Shown: in pieces, positions 5,559-6,293 of the stretch | How the letters are laid out: each line of letters starts with the position of its first letter | Numbering within the stretch: position 1 is the stretch's first letter | Assembly: GCA_025057715.1 (NCBI GenBank) | Contig: JANWVD010000055.1 | Coordinates: 1-6,293, forward strand | Direction of reading: 5' to 3' | DNA from: Aquificaceae bacterium | GTDB taxonomy: Bacteria; Aquificota; Aquificia; Aquificales; Aquificaceae | DNA length: 6,293 nt | Notes under the pieces: model-generated | Databases searched by the model: none | What the model was told of the DNA's origin: nothing | Seen by the model: the letters and a program-made list of their open reading frames with translations, nothing else | Program-made: the position numbers and the translations under genes

Positions 5559-6293
5559 TTATACCTCCATCAAAGCCCTAAACTCCTCTTGGCTTAGCTT
5601 GCCCATTTTAAGAACCTCTACATTTTCCTCAAAGTGTCTAAGCTTTGACATACCAACAAGCGAAGTGCCAACCCCCGGCGTTGATATTACAAACCTTAGA
5701 GATGCCACCGCATCGCTACTTGTTCCCATGACTTTTTTAAAATCCTCAGAGAGCCTTCCTAAGACCCTGCCTTGAAAGATGCTTGCACTTGTGTAGGTAT
5801 AAATGCCTAACTGCTTAGATGCTTCTAAGATAGTCTTACCCCTTTGGCTTTTTGTCCTTATAGCATCAAGCATTCCAACATTGTATGGAAACTGAACAAA
5901 CCTAAACCCGTGGTCAGGACCGCCCACATCCCTGGCAATGTCAAAAATCTCAAAAATATCCAAATGCGAGCTCTCGCTCGAATCTGCAATCAATCCCCTC
6001 CATGTTGCTATTCCGTAAAATCTCAAGCTTCCCTCTTTTATCCTGCTTTCAAGGTATTCAAAACACTGCCTAATTTGGGAAATAAACTCATCCTTAGATA
6101 AATAACCAAGCCCCTCTTCAGGGTTATGCAAAAAGTAAACATCTATAGTCTTAATTCCTAAATTCTCAAGACTTTTCCCAAAGCACCAATCTATAAAGCC
6201 CACCTTTAGGCTATGATAAGGACTCAAACTCGCATCAATAAGCCCAGTCTTTATAAAGCTCCTATGGATAAATTCCTGTGGCGAAATTCCGCT
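5559..6293 (-). CDS. Aldo/keto reductase, N-terminus cut by window edge
   Basis: The frame is open from the right edge to the TAA at 5559-5561, giving 244 residues that lack the N-terminus; a TTG at 6227 is internal, as family-like sequence continues upstream of it. The protein is an NAD(P)H-dependent oxidoreductase of the (beta/alpha)8 AKR fold. Visible marks are SLENLGIKTIDVYFLHNPEE (partial residues 41-60, with the catalytic His at 56) and IKEGSLRFYGIATW (G-x-IR-x-x-G-like strand). Further on are DVGGPDHGFRFVQFPYN and a late S-T-P-G-V-G-x-S cofactor-phosphate region with GMSKLRHFEENVEVL, the usual ending. The Asp, Tyr and Lys of the catalytic tetrad lie beyond the edge. YFLHNPE and the DVGG-DH-FR-x-Q-PYN block resemble a less studied AKR subgroup found in actinobacteria, cyanobacteria and others; the substrate is unknown. 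It ends 8 nt before nrnA and contains its likely Shine-Dalgarno. Confidence 0.9.
   Translation of the reverse strand, partial: SGISPQEFIHRSFIKTGLIDASLSPYHSLKVGFIDWCFGKSLENLGIKTIDVYFLHNPEEGLGYLSKDEFISQIRQCFEYLESRIKEGSLRFYGIATWRGLIADSSESSHLDIFEIFDIARDVGGPDHGFRFVQFPYNVGMLDAIRTKSQRGKTILEASKQLGIYTYTSASIFQGRVLGRLSEDFKKVMGTSSDAVASLRFVISTPGVGTSLVGMSKLRHFEENVEVLKMGKLSQEEFRALMEV
5564..5568 (-). promoter_or_regulatory. Candidate Shine-Dalgarno GGAGG for nrnA
   Basis: On the minus strand GGAGG lies in the last codons of the aldo/keto reductase gene, 13 nt before the nrnA ATG. This is longer than the 6-8 nt seen for other genes here. It is the only good candidate, and the 8-nt intergenic gap suggests coupling may help initiation. 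Confidence 0.5.

Noticed and set aside
5558..5563. Minus-strand TATAAT just before nrnA as a promoter for a leaderless transcript
   Set aside because: The hexamer is formed by the end codons of the aldo/keto reductase gene, and the position 17 nt upstream reads GGAGTT rather than anything like TTGACA. Kept only as a coincidence.
1..6293. CRISPR array, tRNA/rRNA, insertion sequence, attachment site or toxin-antitoxin pair
   Set aside because: No regularly spaced direct repeats, cloverleaf-like segments, transposase motifs, terminal inverted repeats or small paired genes were seen; nearly every base is in a supported gene.

Overview
The window reads as a stretch of chromosome from a diderm (Gram-negative type) bacterium. 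It encodes an ExbB/TolQ-ExbD/TolR proton-channel pair, an ElyC/YdcF-type membrane protein and an exported lipoprotein with a lipobox. Good Shine-Dalgarno sites, heavy AGA/AGG and ATA use, TTG starts and tight gene packing would fit a thermophilic lineage such as the Aquificota or a relative, but that placement is a guess; no marker gene in the window fixes the taxon. There is no RNA gene, CRISPR array, transposase or phage gene, and no gene-free stretch longer than about 50 bases.

Plus strand, 1-4537: five genes in one direction. A TPR protein (cut by the left edge) is followed 2 nt later by an ExbB/TolQ-like channel subunit. The ExbD/TolR-like partner overlaps it (TTGA), and an ElyC/YdcF-like (DUF218) protein overlaps that in turn (TGATG). 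These four look like one translationally coupled envelope operon. A very GC-rich hairpin closes the fourth gene. After 28 nt containing a TATAAT and a strong Shine-Dalgarno comes a 559-residue lipoprotein: a right-handed beta-helix of the 'choice-of-anchor Q' type, an Asn-rich linker, a cysteine array with a near-perfect 10-residue period, and a Gly/Asn/Ser-rich tail. An intrinsic terminator follows.

Minus strand, 6293-4582: two convergent genes, an aldo/keto reductase (N-terminus cut by the right edge) and, 8 nt downstream, a complete NrnA-type DHH/DHHA1 phosphoesterase (nanoRNA/pAp hydrolase). They are probably co-transcribed and run toward the shared terminator region.

The ExbB/ExbD pair should form a proton-driven inner-membrane motor. 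No TonB, TolA, TolB or Pal is visible, so its client is unknown; the coupled TPR protein is a candidate partner. The most unusual object is the lipoprotein's C-terminal region (residues 384-559, 18 cysteines), whose decapeptide Cys pattern I do not recognise as a named domain. A second point is an Ala in the ExbB-like protein at a normally Thr position of the proton path.
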